From: Bacteroides stercorirosoris
GTDB lineage: Bacteria > Bacteroidota > Bacteroidia > Bacteroidales > Bacteroidaceae
Assembly: GCF_900142015.1 (NCBI RefSeq)
Contig: NZ_FQZN01000011.1
Coordinates: forward strand, 95,921-159,920
DNA length: 64,000 bases
Direction of reading: 5' to 3'
This document shows, one piece after another, positions 17,254 through 26,396 of the stretch (within the stretch, counting starts at the first letter, position 1; every line of letters begins with the position of its first letter). A model generated the notes under the pieces. The model searched no databases. It was not told the DNA's origin and was given only the letters and a program-made list of their open reading frames with translations. Made by a program: the position numbers and the translations under genes.

Positions 17254-18348
17254 ATGGCTAAAGAAAAAATCATCCTCACGGGCGACCGCCCCACAGGACG
17301 CCTGCACATAGGACACTATGTAGGCTCGTTGAGAAGAAGAGTGGAGTTGCAGAACTCCGGTTTGTATGACAAGATATTCATCTTCATTGCCGACGCCCAG
17401 GCGCTGACCGATAACGTGGATAACCCGGAAAAGGTACGTCAAAATGTAATTGAAGTAGCTTTGGATTATCTGGCTTGCGGCATCGACCCGACAAAATCCA
17501 CCATCTTCATCCAATCGCAGATAGCGGAACTTTGCGAGCTGACTTTTTACTATATGAATATGGTGACAGTATCCCGCCTGCAACGCAACCCGACCGTAAA
17601 GACTGAAATCCAGATGCGTAACTTTGAGACAAGCATCCCGGTAGGCTTCTTTACTTACCCCATCAGCCAGGCTGCGGACATCACCGCCTTCAAAGCAACC
17701 ACCGTTCCCGTAGGCGAAGACCAGGAACCGATGCTTGAACAGGCACGCGAAATTGTACGCCGGTTCAACCATATATATGGTGATACACTCGTTGAACCGG
17801 AAATCCTGTTGCCGGACAATGCAGCTTGCCTGCGCCTGCCGGGAACCGACGGTAAGGCCAAAATGAGCAAATCCCTGGGCAACTGCATCTACCTCTCCGA
17901 CACCGCCGAAGAAGTGGAGAAGAAGATTCGCGGCATGTACACCGACCCCGACCACTTGCGCGTGCAAGACCCGGGCAAGGTGGAAGGCAATCCTGTATTT
18001 ACGTATCTGGATGCTTTCTCCCGCCCCGAACACTTCGAACGCTATCTGCCCGATTATCCTAATCTGGATGAATTGAAAGCGCATTATATGCGTGGCGGTC
18101 TGGGTGATGTGAAAGTGAAAAGATTCCTCAACGCCATCATGCAGGAGACGCTGGAGCCGATCCGCAACCGTCGCAAGGAGTTTGAAAAAGATATTCCCGC
18201 CATCTACGAAATGCTGAAGAAAGGTTGCGAAACAGCACGCGAAGCCGCCGCCACCACATTGGATGATGTACGCAAGGCAATGAAGATCAACTATTTCGAT
18301 GATGCGGAACTGATTGCAGAACAAGTGAAGAAATTCAGCGCAGAATAA
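17254..18348 (+). CDS. trpS: Tryptophanyl-tRNA synthetase
   Basis: Charges tRNA-Trp. Class I synthetase of 364 residues. The HIGH motif is at residues 18-21 ([13 protein letters not shown]) and the KMSKS loop near residue 207 ([11 protein letters not shown]). The phrase [15 protein letters not shown] matches the TrpRS active-site region. It is slightly longer than the classic 330-residue form, as in many Bacteroidetes. The longer antisense frame at 16954-18324 is rejected. It ends in a bidirectional hairpin shared with the convergent OmpA-like gene. Confidence 0.97.
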   Translation: MAKEKIILTGDRPTGRLHIGHYVGSLRRRVELQNSGLYDKIFIFIADAQALTDNVDNPEKVRQNVIEVALDYLACGIDPTKSTIFIQSQIAELCELTFYYMNMVTVSRLQRNPTVKTEIQMRNFETSIPVGFFTYPISQAADITAFKATTVPVGEDQEPMLEQAREIVRRFNHIYGDTLVEPEILLPDNAACLRLPGTDGKAKMSKSLGNCIYLSDTAEEVEKKIRGMYTDPDHLRVQDPGKVEGNPVFTYLDAFSRPEHFERYLPDYPNLDELKAHYMRGGLGDVKVKRFLNAIMQETLEPIRNRRKEFEKDIPAIYEMLKKGCETAREAAATTLDDVRKAMKINYFDDAELIAEQVKKFSAE

Positions 18349-18388
18349 CTTCCTATTGTTTCTTCAATCCCCCCGTAACAAACAGAGA

Positions 18389-18431
18389 AACGCCCTGTTC
18401 CTCGTAGAATCCTACGAAAGAACAGGGCGTT
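18389..18431. terminator. Bidirectional terminator between trpS and the OmpA-like gene
   Basis: 12-bp perfect stem AACGCCCTGTTC/GAACAGGGCGTT with an additional inner TCGTAG/CTACGA stem; it serves the two convergent genes. Confidence 0.85.
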
Positions 18432-18456
18432 CCGTTTGTTTATGAAAAGACTATGT

Positions 18457-19650
18457 TTAGTTAGCTGATTTTACCAATACCACACGGTTCAGAATCGGTT
18501 GGCCAAACTTGTCTACACCACCACCAGCTTCAATGTTCAGGCGGTCGGCAGCGATACCATAATTCTTGACCAATGCATTCTTGACAGCCTGTGCACGTTT
18601 CAAGCTCAACTCTTTGTTGAATGCCGGAGTACCGGTTGCAGAGTCAGCATAACCGTTTACGGTATAAGTCGCGTTCGGGAACTGTTTCATCTGTTCTGCC
18701 AGATAAGACAGGTTCATGATTTCACGCGGAGACAACTCGGCAGAACCAATTGTGAAGAATACGGTGCGCGGTGCAATGTCCGGATCGGGAACAATCACTT
18801 CCGTTTCTGTAACTTCAGCCACAGGTTGGTTTTCAGCCTGTACCAATGCATTCTTCAACTGTGCATTCTGTGCACCCATCATCGCCAGCTTATCCTGCAT
18901 GGCAGCCAACTCGATTTGAGAAATCAACTGCGGCATCGGACGACGGAAACCGCGGGCAGGAAAACGGTAAGTCAAACCGACCGTTGCGCTCAGTACGCCA
19001 TCATATCCATGATCACCGCCAACTTCGCCATCGAATTTGTCTTCAACACCCATTGCACTAAGTTCCAGGTTAATATCTATCGCATTCGAAATACGGAACT
19101 TGTTGATGATACCCGCATTTACGGACAGTGCTTCGCGGTGAGGCTTTGAATAGTTGTGAGTAAAACCGGCACCTACATAAGGGATAATCTCATAAACGCG
19201 GTGCTGGTTGTAACCACCGAAGAGTGCGTTCAGGTTGAACATCACGTCACCGTGGAGGTTCATATAGTCGAAGCGTTGTTTATAGTAACCGTCTTTCAGT
19301 TGGGTACCTTTCACATAGTCGGCACCTGCATCGTACGTAAATCCTCTTGCCTGAAGACCGCTATATTGCAAACGCAATCCTAAACCCGGAGTAAACCATT
19401 TACCAACGGAGACATTCAGTGTCGGGCTGATACGTTTACCAAAACTTCCGGCTTTGTCATTATCGCCAAATGTAGCCTCGGCACCACCGCCGATAGAGAA
19501 GAACCAATTGCTCCAGAAAGGATTGGTTATCACCTGATACTTATCCTGTACCTGAATAACCTCATATTCGACAACTTCACTTGTACTGTTCTGTGCCCAG
19601 GCGGCAGAAGTCAGGCCGGCCAGAGCCAACAACATTAGAATCTTTTTCAT
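18457..19650 (-). CDS. ompA: OmpA-family outer-membrane protein
   Basis: 397-residue envelope protein. Signal peptide (about 1-19, cut at SAAWAQ). The middle third alternates aromatic and polar residues as in an eight-strand outer-membrane barrel (NWFFSIGGGAEATFGDN, ATVGLTYRFPARGF). The C-terminal OmpA-like peptidoglycan-binding domain spans about 285-397 (VFFTIGSAELSPREIMNLSYLAEQ, VNGYADSATGT, LSLKRAQAVKNALV). It anchors outer membrane to peptidoglycan. The upstream 474-bp gap carries a 198-bp fold-back repeat. Confidence 0.9.
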   Translation of the reverse strand: MKKILMLLALAGLTSAAWAQNSTSEVVEYEVIQVQDKYQVITNPFWSNWFFSIGGGAEATFGDNDKAGSFGKRISPTLNVSVGKWFTPGLGLRLQYSGLQARGFTYDAGADYVKGTQLKDGYYKQRFDYMNLHGDVMFNLNALFGGYNQHRVYEIIPYVGAGFTHNYSKPHREALSVNAGIINKFRISNAIDINLELSAMGVEDKFDGEVGGDHGYDGVLSATVGLTYRFPARGFRRPMPQLISQIELAAMQDKLAMMGAQNAQLKNALVQAENQPVAEVTETEVIVPDPDIAPRTVFFTIGSAELSPREIMNLSYLAEQMKQFPNATYTVNGYADSATGTPAFNKELSLKRAQAVKNALVKNYGIAADRLNIEAGGGVDKFGQPILNRVVLVKSAN

Positions 19651-19810
19651 ATACCTAAATAGTTAAGTGGTTAATTTAAATTCATTATTATATTTGCTTA
19701 AATAACACCCACAGAACTAAAAGGTTTTTGAGAGACTATAATTTTTGTTTTTAATATAAAATGCACGTTGGGAGAATTGATTCATAACTGATAAGAAAGG
19801 AATCAAATGG

Positions 19811-20008
19811 CAGCCTAAGCCTGAAAGGCTTTCATCTTACAGCCCAGGGCAACACCCTGGGGATTGGTATGTATGTATCTTTGCGCCCTGTAAGGGCAAA
19901 AGCCCGTATGTGGTGTTATGCCCTTACAGGGCGTAAGATTGTGGGGTACGGTTCATTCCCAGGGCGTTGTCCTGGGCTATAAGATGAAAGCCTTTCAGGC
20001 TTAAGCTG
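19811..20008. repeat. 198-bp fold-back intergenic element
   Basis: The outer arms (19811-19860 and about 19957-20008) are near-perfect reverse complements: AGCCTGAAAGGCTTTCATC on the left and GATGAAAGCCTTTCAGGCT on the right. Inner complementary blocks follow: CAGCCCAGGGC with its mate near 19965, and CGCCCTGTAAGGGC (19884-19897) with GCCCTTACAGGGCG (19919-19932). The whole transcript would fold into one long hairpin. No ORF. It looks like a dispersed MITE/BIME-type element; copy number elsewhere cannot be seen here. Confidence 0.75.
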
Positions 20009-20124
20009 CGCTATACTATTAAGAAATTAAAGTCCGCGTTCATCCGCCTTATCCGCGACGTCCGCGTACCCATTTCATTCATAACCCTACAGAAATGAAC
20101 TAATTCCGCCAACAGGAAAATATC
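20009..20124. other. Short repeat-like intergenic tail
   Basis: CCGCGTTCATCCGCC and CCGCGACGTCCGCG (about 20034-20067) form short direct and inverted CCGCG-containing units; they may belong to a second dispersed family. No gene. Confidence 0.35.
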
Positions 20125-22062
20125 TTAGCGTGAAAATAGCTTCTCGATATCTTCTTCTTTAATAGTAGACAGTACCGTACGGCCGTCCGGGGTATAATTC
20201 GGAGTAGGACAGGCGAAAAGGCTATCCACCAGGTTCACCATCTCCTCGTTACTCAATACCTGCCCGTAAACGATAGCAGCAGCTTTGGCCAGCGTCAAAG
20301 CCAGCATGGTCTGCACTTCTTCTTTTACATCACTCCCTTTTTCCATAGCCGTATGCACCATATTGCGCACTAACTCCACGGGATTCAGCCCTTCTATACC
20401 GGACGGAATACCGTTTATGGCATAACTGCCGCCACCCAACGGTGTCAGTTCAAACCCAACTGCCGAGAAATCTTCCAGAATACTTTCAAGCACCGCAGCT
20501 TCCGAAGCCGGCAACTGCACAATCTCAGGAAACAGCACCCCTTGCGATACCCCTTGTTTCTGGCGGATCTGACTCATATAGCGTTCGAACAAAACCCGGA
20601 TATGCGCCCTGTGCTGGTCTATCAGCATCAGACCGGACTTCACCGAAGTAAGAATAAACCGTCCCTTAAACTGGAAGTGTTGTGCCCCTTTCTCCACTGC
20701 CGGTTCATTGGCATACAACGGTGCGGGTGACGATGGTGCCATTTCCGTTTCCGAAACATACGGCATACGTTCTTCGGGCATATCCGCCGATACCGGTGCG
20801 GAAGCCCAGTTTGTTTCGTCCACAAACGGTTCTTCCTCCATCGGAGCGTTCATCTTGCTGGCTTTTTCCAGTCCGTCATACAGTCCCTCCCAATCCACTT
20901 TCGGACGGGAATAGCTGCCGCCGCTATAAGAAGAAGAGGAGGAAGCGGGAGACGTTTTGAACGGATTGAAATCCGAATTATAATGCACTCTGGGGGGCTC
21001 TATCGGGCGGGTCTGGTCGAATGCCGGAATATCAGGCATGCCTTCCATGTCGAAATCAATAGACGGTACCGCATTGAACTTGCCCAATGATTCCTTCACC
21101 GCCGCAGAGAGTATCTGCCAGATAGCCTGTTCGTTTTCAAATTTGATTTCCGTCTTCGTAGGATGTATATTCACATCAATGTTAGCCGGATCAACATCAA
21201 AATAGATGAAATAGGAAATCTGTTCACCGGCCGGAATCAGCTGTTCATAAGCATCCATCACCGCTTTATGGAAGTAAGGATGGCGCATATAGCGGCCGTT
21301 CACAAAGAAATACTGGTGGGCGCCTTTTTTACGTGCCGTCTCCGGCTTGGCTACAAAGCCCGACACCTTCACCATAGTGGTGTTCACATCCACCGACAGC
21401 AAATGCTGGTTCAGCTTCTTGCCGAACACCGCCAGAATGCGCTGGCGAAGCGGCATTACCGGCAGATTGAACAACTCGCTGTCATTGCTATATAAATAGA
21501 AAGCCACCTCGGGGTGTACCAAAGCGATGCGTTCAAACTCTGTGAGAATATTGCTGAGTTCCGTTGAGTTCGCTTTCAGGAACTTACGGCGGGCGGGTAT
21601 ATTAAAGAATAAGTTCTTAATGGAGAAGTTACTCCCTTTCGGACAGGAAACAGCCTCCTGAGTTTCTACTTTTGAGCCGGCTATCATGATCCGTGTTCCC
21701 AACTCTTCATCGGCCTTGCGGGTTTTCAGTTCCACTTCCGCCACCGCGGCGATAGAAGCCAGCGCCTCACCGCGAAATCCCATTGTGCGCAAAGCAAACA
21801 AATCGGCAGCTTCCTTAATCTTAGAAGTAGCGTGACGCTCGAAAGCAAGGCGTGCATCCGTTTCGGACATACCCTTTCCATCGTCAATCACCTGTATGCA
21901 GGTTTTCCCTGCATCTGTCACCAATACATGTATCTCTTGCGCCTCGGCATCAATCGCATTTTCTACCAATTCCTTAATTACGGATGCCGGACGCTGTATC
22001 ACCTCTCCGGCAGCAATCTGATTGGCAACCGAATCGGGCAGCAAATGAATTATGTCGCTCAT
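20125..22062 (-). CDS. mutL: DNA mismatch repair protein MutL
   Basis: Couples mismatch recognition by MutS to strand removal. The product has 645 residues. The GHKL ATPase has its motifs near the N-terminus ([32 protein letters not shown]). The transducer domain follows ([39 protein letters not shown]). A Ser/Pro-rich linker covers about 360-460 and the C-terminal dimerisation domain contains [17 protein letters not shown]. The [11 protein letters not shown] motif near the end is the conserved C-terminal element. Last gene of the 20125-27947 minus-strand cluster. Confidence 0.97.
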   Translation of the reverse strand: MSDIIHLLPDSVANQIAAGEVIQRPASVIKELVENAIDAEAQEIHVLVTDAGKTCIQVIDDGKGMSETDARLAFERHATSKIKEAADLFALRTMGFRGEALASIAAVAEVELKTRKADEELGTRIMIAGSKVETQEAVSCPKGSNFSIKNLFFNIPARRKFLKANSTELSNILTEFERIALVHPEVAFYLYSNDSELFNLPVMPLRQRILAVFGKKLNQHLLSVDVNTTMVKVSGFVAKPETARKKGAHQYFFVNGRYMRHPYFHKAVMDAYEQLIPAGEQISYFIYFDVDPANIDVNIHPTKTEIKFENEQAIWQILSAAVKESLGKFNAVPSIDFDMEGMPDIPAFDQTRPIEPPRVHYNSDFNPFKTSPASSSSSYSGGSYSRPKVDWEGLYDGLEKASKMNAPMEEEPFVDETNWASAPVSADMPEERMPYVSETEMAPSSPAPLYANEPAVEKGAQHFQFKGRFILTSVKSGLMLIDQHRAHIRVLFERYMSQIRQKQGVSQGVLFPEIVQLPASEAAVLESILEDFSAVGFELTPLGGGSYAINGIPSGIEGLNPVELVRNMVHTAMEKGSDVKEEVQTMLALTLAKAAAIVYGQVLSNEEMVNLVDSLFACPTPNYTPDGRTVLSTIKEEDIEKLFSR

Positions 22063-22131
22063 AATGAGTAAAGTAGTTAGTAGTTAGTAGTAGGTATGAT
22101 GGCACTGACGACAGAAGTCGTTGATGAGGAA

Positions 22132-22422
22132 TCAGATAATTCCGGTGCTTATTGCATACCACAAGTATATCAGCAAGGCGATAATCACCAGTATCACTCC
22201 CAGGTGTATCGGTTTACGCCCGCTTTCCTTACGCCGTTTCAGATGGGTAGTCCCCTCAACGAACTTTCCGCGGATATCTTCCGGCGAAAACTCTTTTTCA
22301 GGCAACATTCCCAATTCACGCTTGGCGCTTTCTTCCATTTTCGCCAACTTCTCTTTTCGCTCATCTACATAAATGTATTGATGGTTAAAGCCGCGTGGCT
22401 TTCTCATAGTGAACATTCCCAT
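22132..22422 (-). CDS. Small membrane protein, conserved hypothetical
   Basis: 96 residues: a charged N-terminal part (YVDERKEKLAKMEESAKREL, EFSPEDIRGKF) and one C-terminal hydrophobic helix (about 74-92, HLGVILVIIALLIYLWYAI). It begins 5 bases after the OstA-like stop and ends 69 bases before mutL, so it is probably co-transcribed. Not recognised by name; a single-pass, tail-anchored-like protein. Its place after an LPS-transport-type gene suggests an envelope role, which is inference. Confidence 0.75.
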   Translation of the reverse strand: MGMFTMRKPRGFNHQYIYVDERKEKLAKMEESAKRELGMLPEKEFSPEDIRGKFVEGTTHLKRRKESGRKPIHLGVILVIIALLIYLWYAISTGII

Positions 22423-22427
22423 AGCGT

Positions 22428-24089
22428 TTATTTATTTCTTTTGATGTTCAAATTCCTTGGCGAAGTTATAGGTTTCCGGTCTGATTTCTGCAATTGTTCA
22501 CCGGCTTTCTTGCCTCGCCATTCAAAAATATCTTCCTTATTCCGCGGACGGATATAGTCGAACCAGACAAAAGGGGGCAACTTGTATTTATCCGCCGGAA
22601 TCTGGTCCATCGGGAACAGCGTACCATTGGCTTTACCAATGAACGCTCCTTTTTCCATACGGCGCTCTTTCAGCAACATACGCAAAAAACTGCCCTCGGC
22701 ATAGTTCAACCCTATCATAGTGCTGTCTTTATCGTCTATCGGATAAAAGACAACGAGTACATTACCATTCACATCTATCTGCCGCATATCTCCTTCGACA
22801 AAGAAACCTTTCATCTCCTTGCCCGTCACCTGATTATAATGGACGGAGTCTTTCTTCTCCACAACCAAAGCCTGATTGATGATATGTATCCAGTCTATGG
22901 TACTGTCATTCATGTAAGCCTTGATTTCTTCGCCCACTACCTGTTGTTCGCCGTGCCACAAAATGGGGTCGGTGTACATGGTCATGCAGGAATCCTTTGA
23001 ATTATAGACCAAAGAGTCGCAAACAGCCTGTACATCTGTACGGTAAGCGCGGACTTTATGATAAGCGCGCATCTCGCGATACATGGAGTCTGTATTTATA
23101 TGATAGGTAAGCAACCGCAATGTATCGCCATGCATGAACAAGCTGTCGCCCTGCGAATAGTCGATGGCTACAGCACGCTGGGTGGCAAGGGCGCTTCCTG
23201 TCAATTCATTGTAGAAACAGTAATCGCCGGTAAGCATATTCCTGTTTACGGTATCATTCATCTGGACATTGTCAAATGCTTCGCCATATCCCAGAACACG
23301 GTCATAGAAAAGGCTGTCGCCCGTCAGTTTCTTGCCTTCGTTGGTCAATACGGAACGGTCCAGAAGTTCAGCCTGTTCGGTGGTGGTGTTGTAGATGCCC
23401 CGTTCGGAATAGATGTGGTTCTTATCGCTCACAATATCCGAAGGACCTAAGATGGTGGCTATCTTGCTTTCGGTACTATACTTCAAAGTGTCCGAAGTCA
23501 AGACAAACTGCGGATTCACCAGCTTCACATCATGATTGAATACGGATAACTTGGTAGCCGGACTGTATTCTCCCCACTCGGAAGTCAACACATTCTCTTC
23601 ATCGGTCAACGTTCCGCCCTCAAAGTAATAGCCCAGATTATACAGACGGTCGTAGTTCAAGCTATCGGTTGTCAGCGTTGTATTCCGGTTAATCATGCGG
23701 ACGTTGCCACGTAACATCGCCAATTGCGACATACCATCATAATAAAGGTAATCGCCATAGATAAACAGCGTATCTCCCTGTTCCATACGGACGTTGTCAA
23801 ACGCTTCCACCGAGTTCGTCTTCTCAAAAATCAACGCGCTGTCACAGTACATATACATACTGTCGTGGCGCAGCTTCACCGACCCGATAAGTATCTGAAC
23901 ATCCGGCATCAGGATTTTGTCCGCCTGTGCCTCGTCAGCGTGAAGCAAATCGACCCGGGTCTTCTTCTTTTCCGGCTCTTTCTTCTTGTCCTGAGCGCTC
24001 AGCAAACAGATGCCAAACAGGCATAGAACACCTGTCAGTAGGAATCTATGCCTGTTCAGAAAATTAGTCCTTGTATTTTTTTTCTGCAT
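22428..24089 (-). CDS. OstA/LptA-like organic-solvent-tolerance protein
   Basis: 553-residue exported protein. The hydrophobic N-terminal stretch (about 13-32, RFLLTGVLCLFGICLLSAQ) is a signal peptide. The body is built of repeating OstA/LptA beta-jellyroll strands: VQILIGSVKLRHDSMYMYCD, DSALIFEKTNSVEAFDNVRM and related repeats, with recurring D(S/T)L...Y phrases. The fold carries LPS across the periplasm in other Gram-negatives. The neighbouring SurA-type chaperones fit outer-membrane biogenesis. Much longer than E. coli LptA (about 185), and lacks the LptD barrel. Role in LPS transport is by family. Confidence 0.82.
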   Translation of the reverse strand: MQKKNTRTNFLNRHRFLLTGVLCLFGICLLSAQDKKKEPEKKKTRVDLLHADEAQADKILMPDVQILIGSVKLRHDSMYMYCDSALIFEKTNSVEAFDNVRMEQGDTLFIYGDYLYYDGMSQLAMLRGNVRMINRNTTLTTDSLNYDRLYNLGYYFEGGTLTDEENVLTSEWGEYSPATKLSVFNHDVKLVNPQFVLTSDTLKYSTESKIATILGPSDIVSDKNHIYSERGIYNTTTEQAELLDRSVLTNEGKKLTGDSLFYDRVLGYGEAFDNVQMNDTVNRNMLTGDYCFYNELTGSALATQRAVAIDYSQGDSLFMHGDTLRLLTYHINTDSMYREMRAYHKVRAYRTDVQAVCDSLVYNSKDSCMTMYTDPILWHGEQQVVGEEIKAYMNDSTIDWIHIINQALVVEKKDSVHYNQVTGKEMKGFFVEGDMRQIDVNGNVLVVFYPIDDKDSTMIGLNYAEGSFLRMLLKERRMEKGAFIGKANGTLFPMDQIPADKYKLPPFVWFDYIRPRNKEDIFEWRGKKAGEQLQKSDRKPITSPRNLNIKRNK

Positions 24090-24114
24090 ACAAAAATCAG
24101 TATATCAGCCGGAA

Positions 24115-25482
24115 TCAGTCTTTTTTAATCCAACCCGGATACTTAAATGCACAGTTTTTCCAGTTATCGTTGATACGCACGTACGTATGTTTCTGCTTCT
24201 CACGAATCCACTTGTCCAGCACTTCGTCGCGGCGTTTGTCCAACACTATTTCTTTCAGGTTCTGATAGTCTTCAGAAATCGTCGCCTTATGTCCGTTGAT
24301 ACGGCTTTTCAACTTCACAATCACACATTCCTCTTTACCGGTCTTCTGTGGTATCATGGTGAACGCCTCGGAGATTTCTCCCACTTTCATCTTGTCCACC
24401 ACCTTGGCAATCTCAGGCGGAAGTTCCTGCATCTCAAACTTGGAAGTGTTGGTTTGAGGGTTAGGCAGCAAACCGTGATTGTTACGTGTATCCTTATCTT
24501 GTGAGAGCACGGAAGCAGCTTCTTCAAAAGTAAACTTGCCGTTACGGATATCGTCAGCGATAGAGTCCAGACGGGCGGTACCTGCCATCAATGCTTCTTC
24601 CGGCACGTGCGGCTTCAGTAAGATATGGCGTACTTTGATACGGTCGCCGCGTTTCTCCATCAACTGGATAATGTGAAAACCATACTCAGACTCCACAATC
24701 TTGGAAACCTTATTCGGATCCTGTAAGTTGAAAGCTACGTTAGCAAATGCGGGGTCCAGATAACCACGTCCGGTAAATGGCATTTCACCACCGTTGATAG
24801 CCGTACCACGGTCGTCAGAGTACAGGCGCGCCAACATAGAGAAACTCTCTCCATTGTTAACACGGTCCGTATATTCGCGCAAACGTCTTTTTACGTCTTC
24901 GATTTCATCCAAAGGAATCTTCGGCTGCTGCGTGATAATCTGCACCTCTACCTGGGTAGGGATGTAAGGGATGCTATCCTGCGGCAGGTCTTTAAAGTAG
25001 CGACGCACTTCTGCCGGGGTAATCTTAATCTCCCCTACCAGCTTCTGCTGCATCTTCTGCACTTTCAAGCCCTCACGAGCATTGTCACGCAGAGTCTCAC
25101 GTATCTGGCTGGATGTCTTATTGAAGTATTCCTCCATCTTCTCGCGCGAACCGATATTGGCGATATACATATTCGTCATATAGTCCACACGCTGAATCAC
25201 TTCGCTTTCAGCAACCTCAATACTATCGAGGGCAGCCTGATGCAGATACAGTTTCTGCACGGCTATTTCTTCCGGAATCACGCAGTAAGGATCGCCGTCG
25301 AATTTACGTCCTTCGTACTGGGCACTCATTCGTGCTTCTTCTACTTCAGACTTCAATATAGCCTCATCGCCCACTACCCAAACAACCTCGTCAATCACAT
25401 TGTCTTGTCCGTAAACGGCAGAACCGGTCAACAGCGCCAAGGCACATAAAACTACAAACTTAAAGTTCATAAAATTTCTCAT
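24115..25482 (-). CDS. surA: SurA-type periplasmic peptidyl-prolyl isomerase
   Basis: Chaperone for outer-membrane proteins. The product has 455 residues with a signal peptide (about 1-25, cut at SAVYGQ). A SurA N-terminal chaperone region spans about 26-170. Two parvulin-like segments follow: around 175-280 (EVQIITQQPK, SFSMLARLYSDDRG, GGEMPFTGRGYLDPAF) and 285-390 (KVRHILLKPHVP, FTFEEAASVLSQD). Middle gene of three consecutive PPIase-like genes. Start at 25482 chosen; MNFKFVVL, four codons later, is an alternative. Confidence 0.88.
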   Translation of the reverse strand: MRNFMNFKFVVLCALALLTGSAVYGQDNVIDEVVWVVGDEAILKSEVEEARMSAQYEGRKFDGDPYCVIPEEIAVQKLYLHQAALDSIEVAESEVIQRVDYMTNMYIANIGSREKMEEYFNKTSSQIRETLRDNAREGLKVQKMQQKLVGEIKITPAEVRRYFKDLPQDSIPYIPTQVEVQIITQQPKIPLDEIEDVKRRLREYTDRVNNGESFSMLARLYSDDRGTAINGGEMPFTGRGYLDPAFANVAFNLQDPNKVSKIVESEYGFHIIQLMEKRGDRIKVRHILLKPHVPEEALMAGTARLDSIADDIRNGKFTFEEAASVLSQDKDTRNNHGLLPNPQTNTSKFEMQELPPEIAKVVDKMKVGEISEAFTMIPQKTGKEECVIVKLKSRINGHKATISEDYQNLKEIVLDKRRDEVLDKWIREKQKHTYVRINDNWKNCAFKYPGWIKKD

Positions 25483-25496
25483 TCTGTGTATCTAAA

Positions 25497-26342
25497 CTAA
25501 TTATATTTAATCTTATCTCTTTTCACTGCCTGCTGATACAAGTCGTCTTTCACAGCTTTCATAAATTCTACTTGTTTCAGGTTCAGCACCATATCTTTCA
25601 CTTTAGGACGGGCGAACTCATACGGTTCCTGTTCACCCACCGAGCGATATTCACTCACATTCAGGAAATAATAAAACGCCGTATCTTTCAGTTCGATATG
25701 ACGGTTCTCATTCACATAGCTTTCCACCTCCGGCACTTTCAGCGGTATCAGATCGAGCACATCGGCCATTGGTACCCATTTGTCATAGAAGTACTCATAC
25801 TTCACAGCATTCTGCAAACTATACTTCTCCAAATGCTCCACTGCATCCTGCGTAGGAGTCTTATACCAACGACGTACATTGTTTAGTTCTGGTGCAGTGA
25901 GGGGGACTTTCATGAACAGTCCTTGCACAAGGGGGCGCTCCAGTTTGAAAAGCTCTTTGTTCTTTTCGTAATACTCCGTCAACTCCTGTTCCGAAATCTC
26001 ATTCGAGAGCCTCTGGTGAATCAGTGCCTGCTGATAAGTATGCATTATCAATGCTTTCCGATAATTCTCCACAAGCTTCTCTATCTCCCCGTTATCGGGA
26101 ATATTGCTTTGAGCTTTCTCGTAGAGCAGAATATCTTCCACCCAATTGCGGATATAATGTTCTGCAAATAATAAGCTGTCATCCTTCGACAGTCTTGCCG
26201 GAAGCGCAGATTGCAAATCTTCCCGGTAAAGGAAATTGCCGTCCAGTTCCACCAGCGGTGTTTTGCCTTTATGATTGTGTTGCTCGCTACAGGCCGCACA
26301 GAAAAGGATGGATAGGATTCCCAGGAAAAATATTCGCATCAC
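25497..26342 (-). CDS. SurA-related lipoprotein lacking an evident PPIase domain
   Basis: 281 residues with a short hydrophobic leader ending FCAACSE, an imperfect lipobox (Cys18), so likely lipid-anchored. The body (ELDGNFLYREDLQSALP, AEHYIRNWVEDILLYEKAQ, YYEKNKELFKLERPLVQGLF) resembles the N-terminal chaperone part of SurA/PrsA, but no parvulin signature is seen. It lies between two PPIase genes with gaps of 14 and 54 bases. Likely a partner or a paralogue that kept only the chaperone function. Confidence 0.75.
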   Translation of the reverse strand: MMRIFFLGILSILFCAACSEQHNHKGKTPLVELDGNFLYREDLQSALPARLSKDDSLLFAEHYIRNWVEDILLYEKAQSNIPDNGEIEKLVENYRKALIMHTYQQALIHQRLSNEISEQELTEYYEKNKELFKLERPLVQGLFMKVPLTAPELNNVRRWYKTPTQDAVEHLEKYSLQNAVKYEYFYDKWVPMADVLDLIPLKVPEVESYVNENRHIELKDTAFYYFLNVSEYRSVGEQEPYEFARPKVKDMVLNLKQVEFMKAVKDDLYQQAVKRDKIKYN

Positions 26343-26396
26343 CGATATGATATTTACTTATTTCAGGCTACGAAGATAAGGGATTAATTGGTTGCA

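Noticed and set aside
16954..18324. 456-codon minus-strand ORF antisense to trpS
   Set aside because: Longer than trpS, but trpS has HIGH and KMSKS motifs and full family length; the antisense translation is Phe/His/Cys-rich with no recognisable domain.
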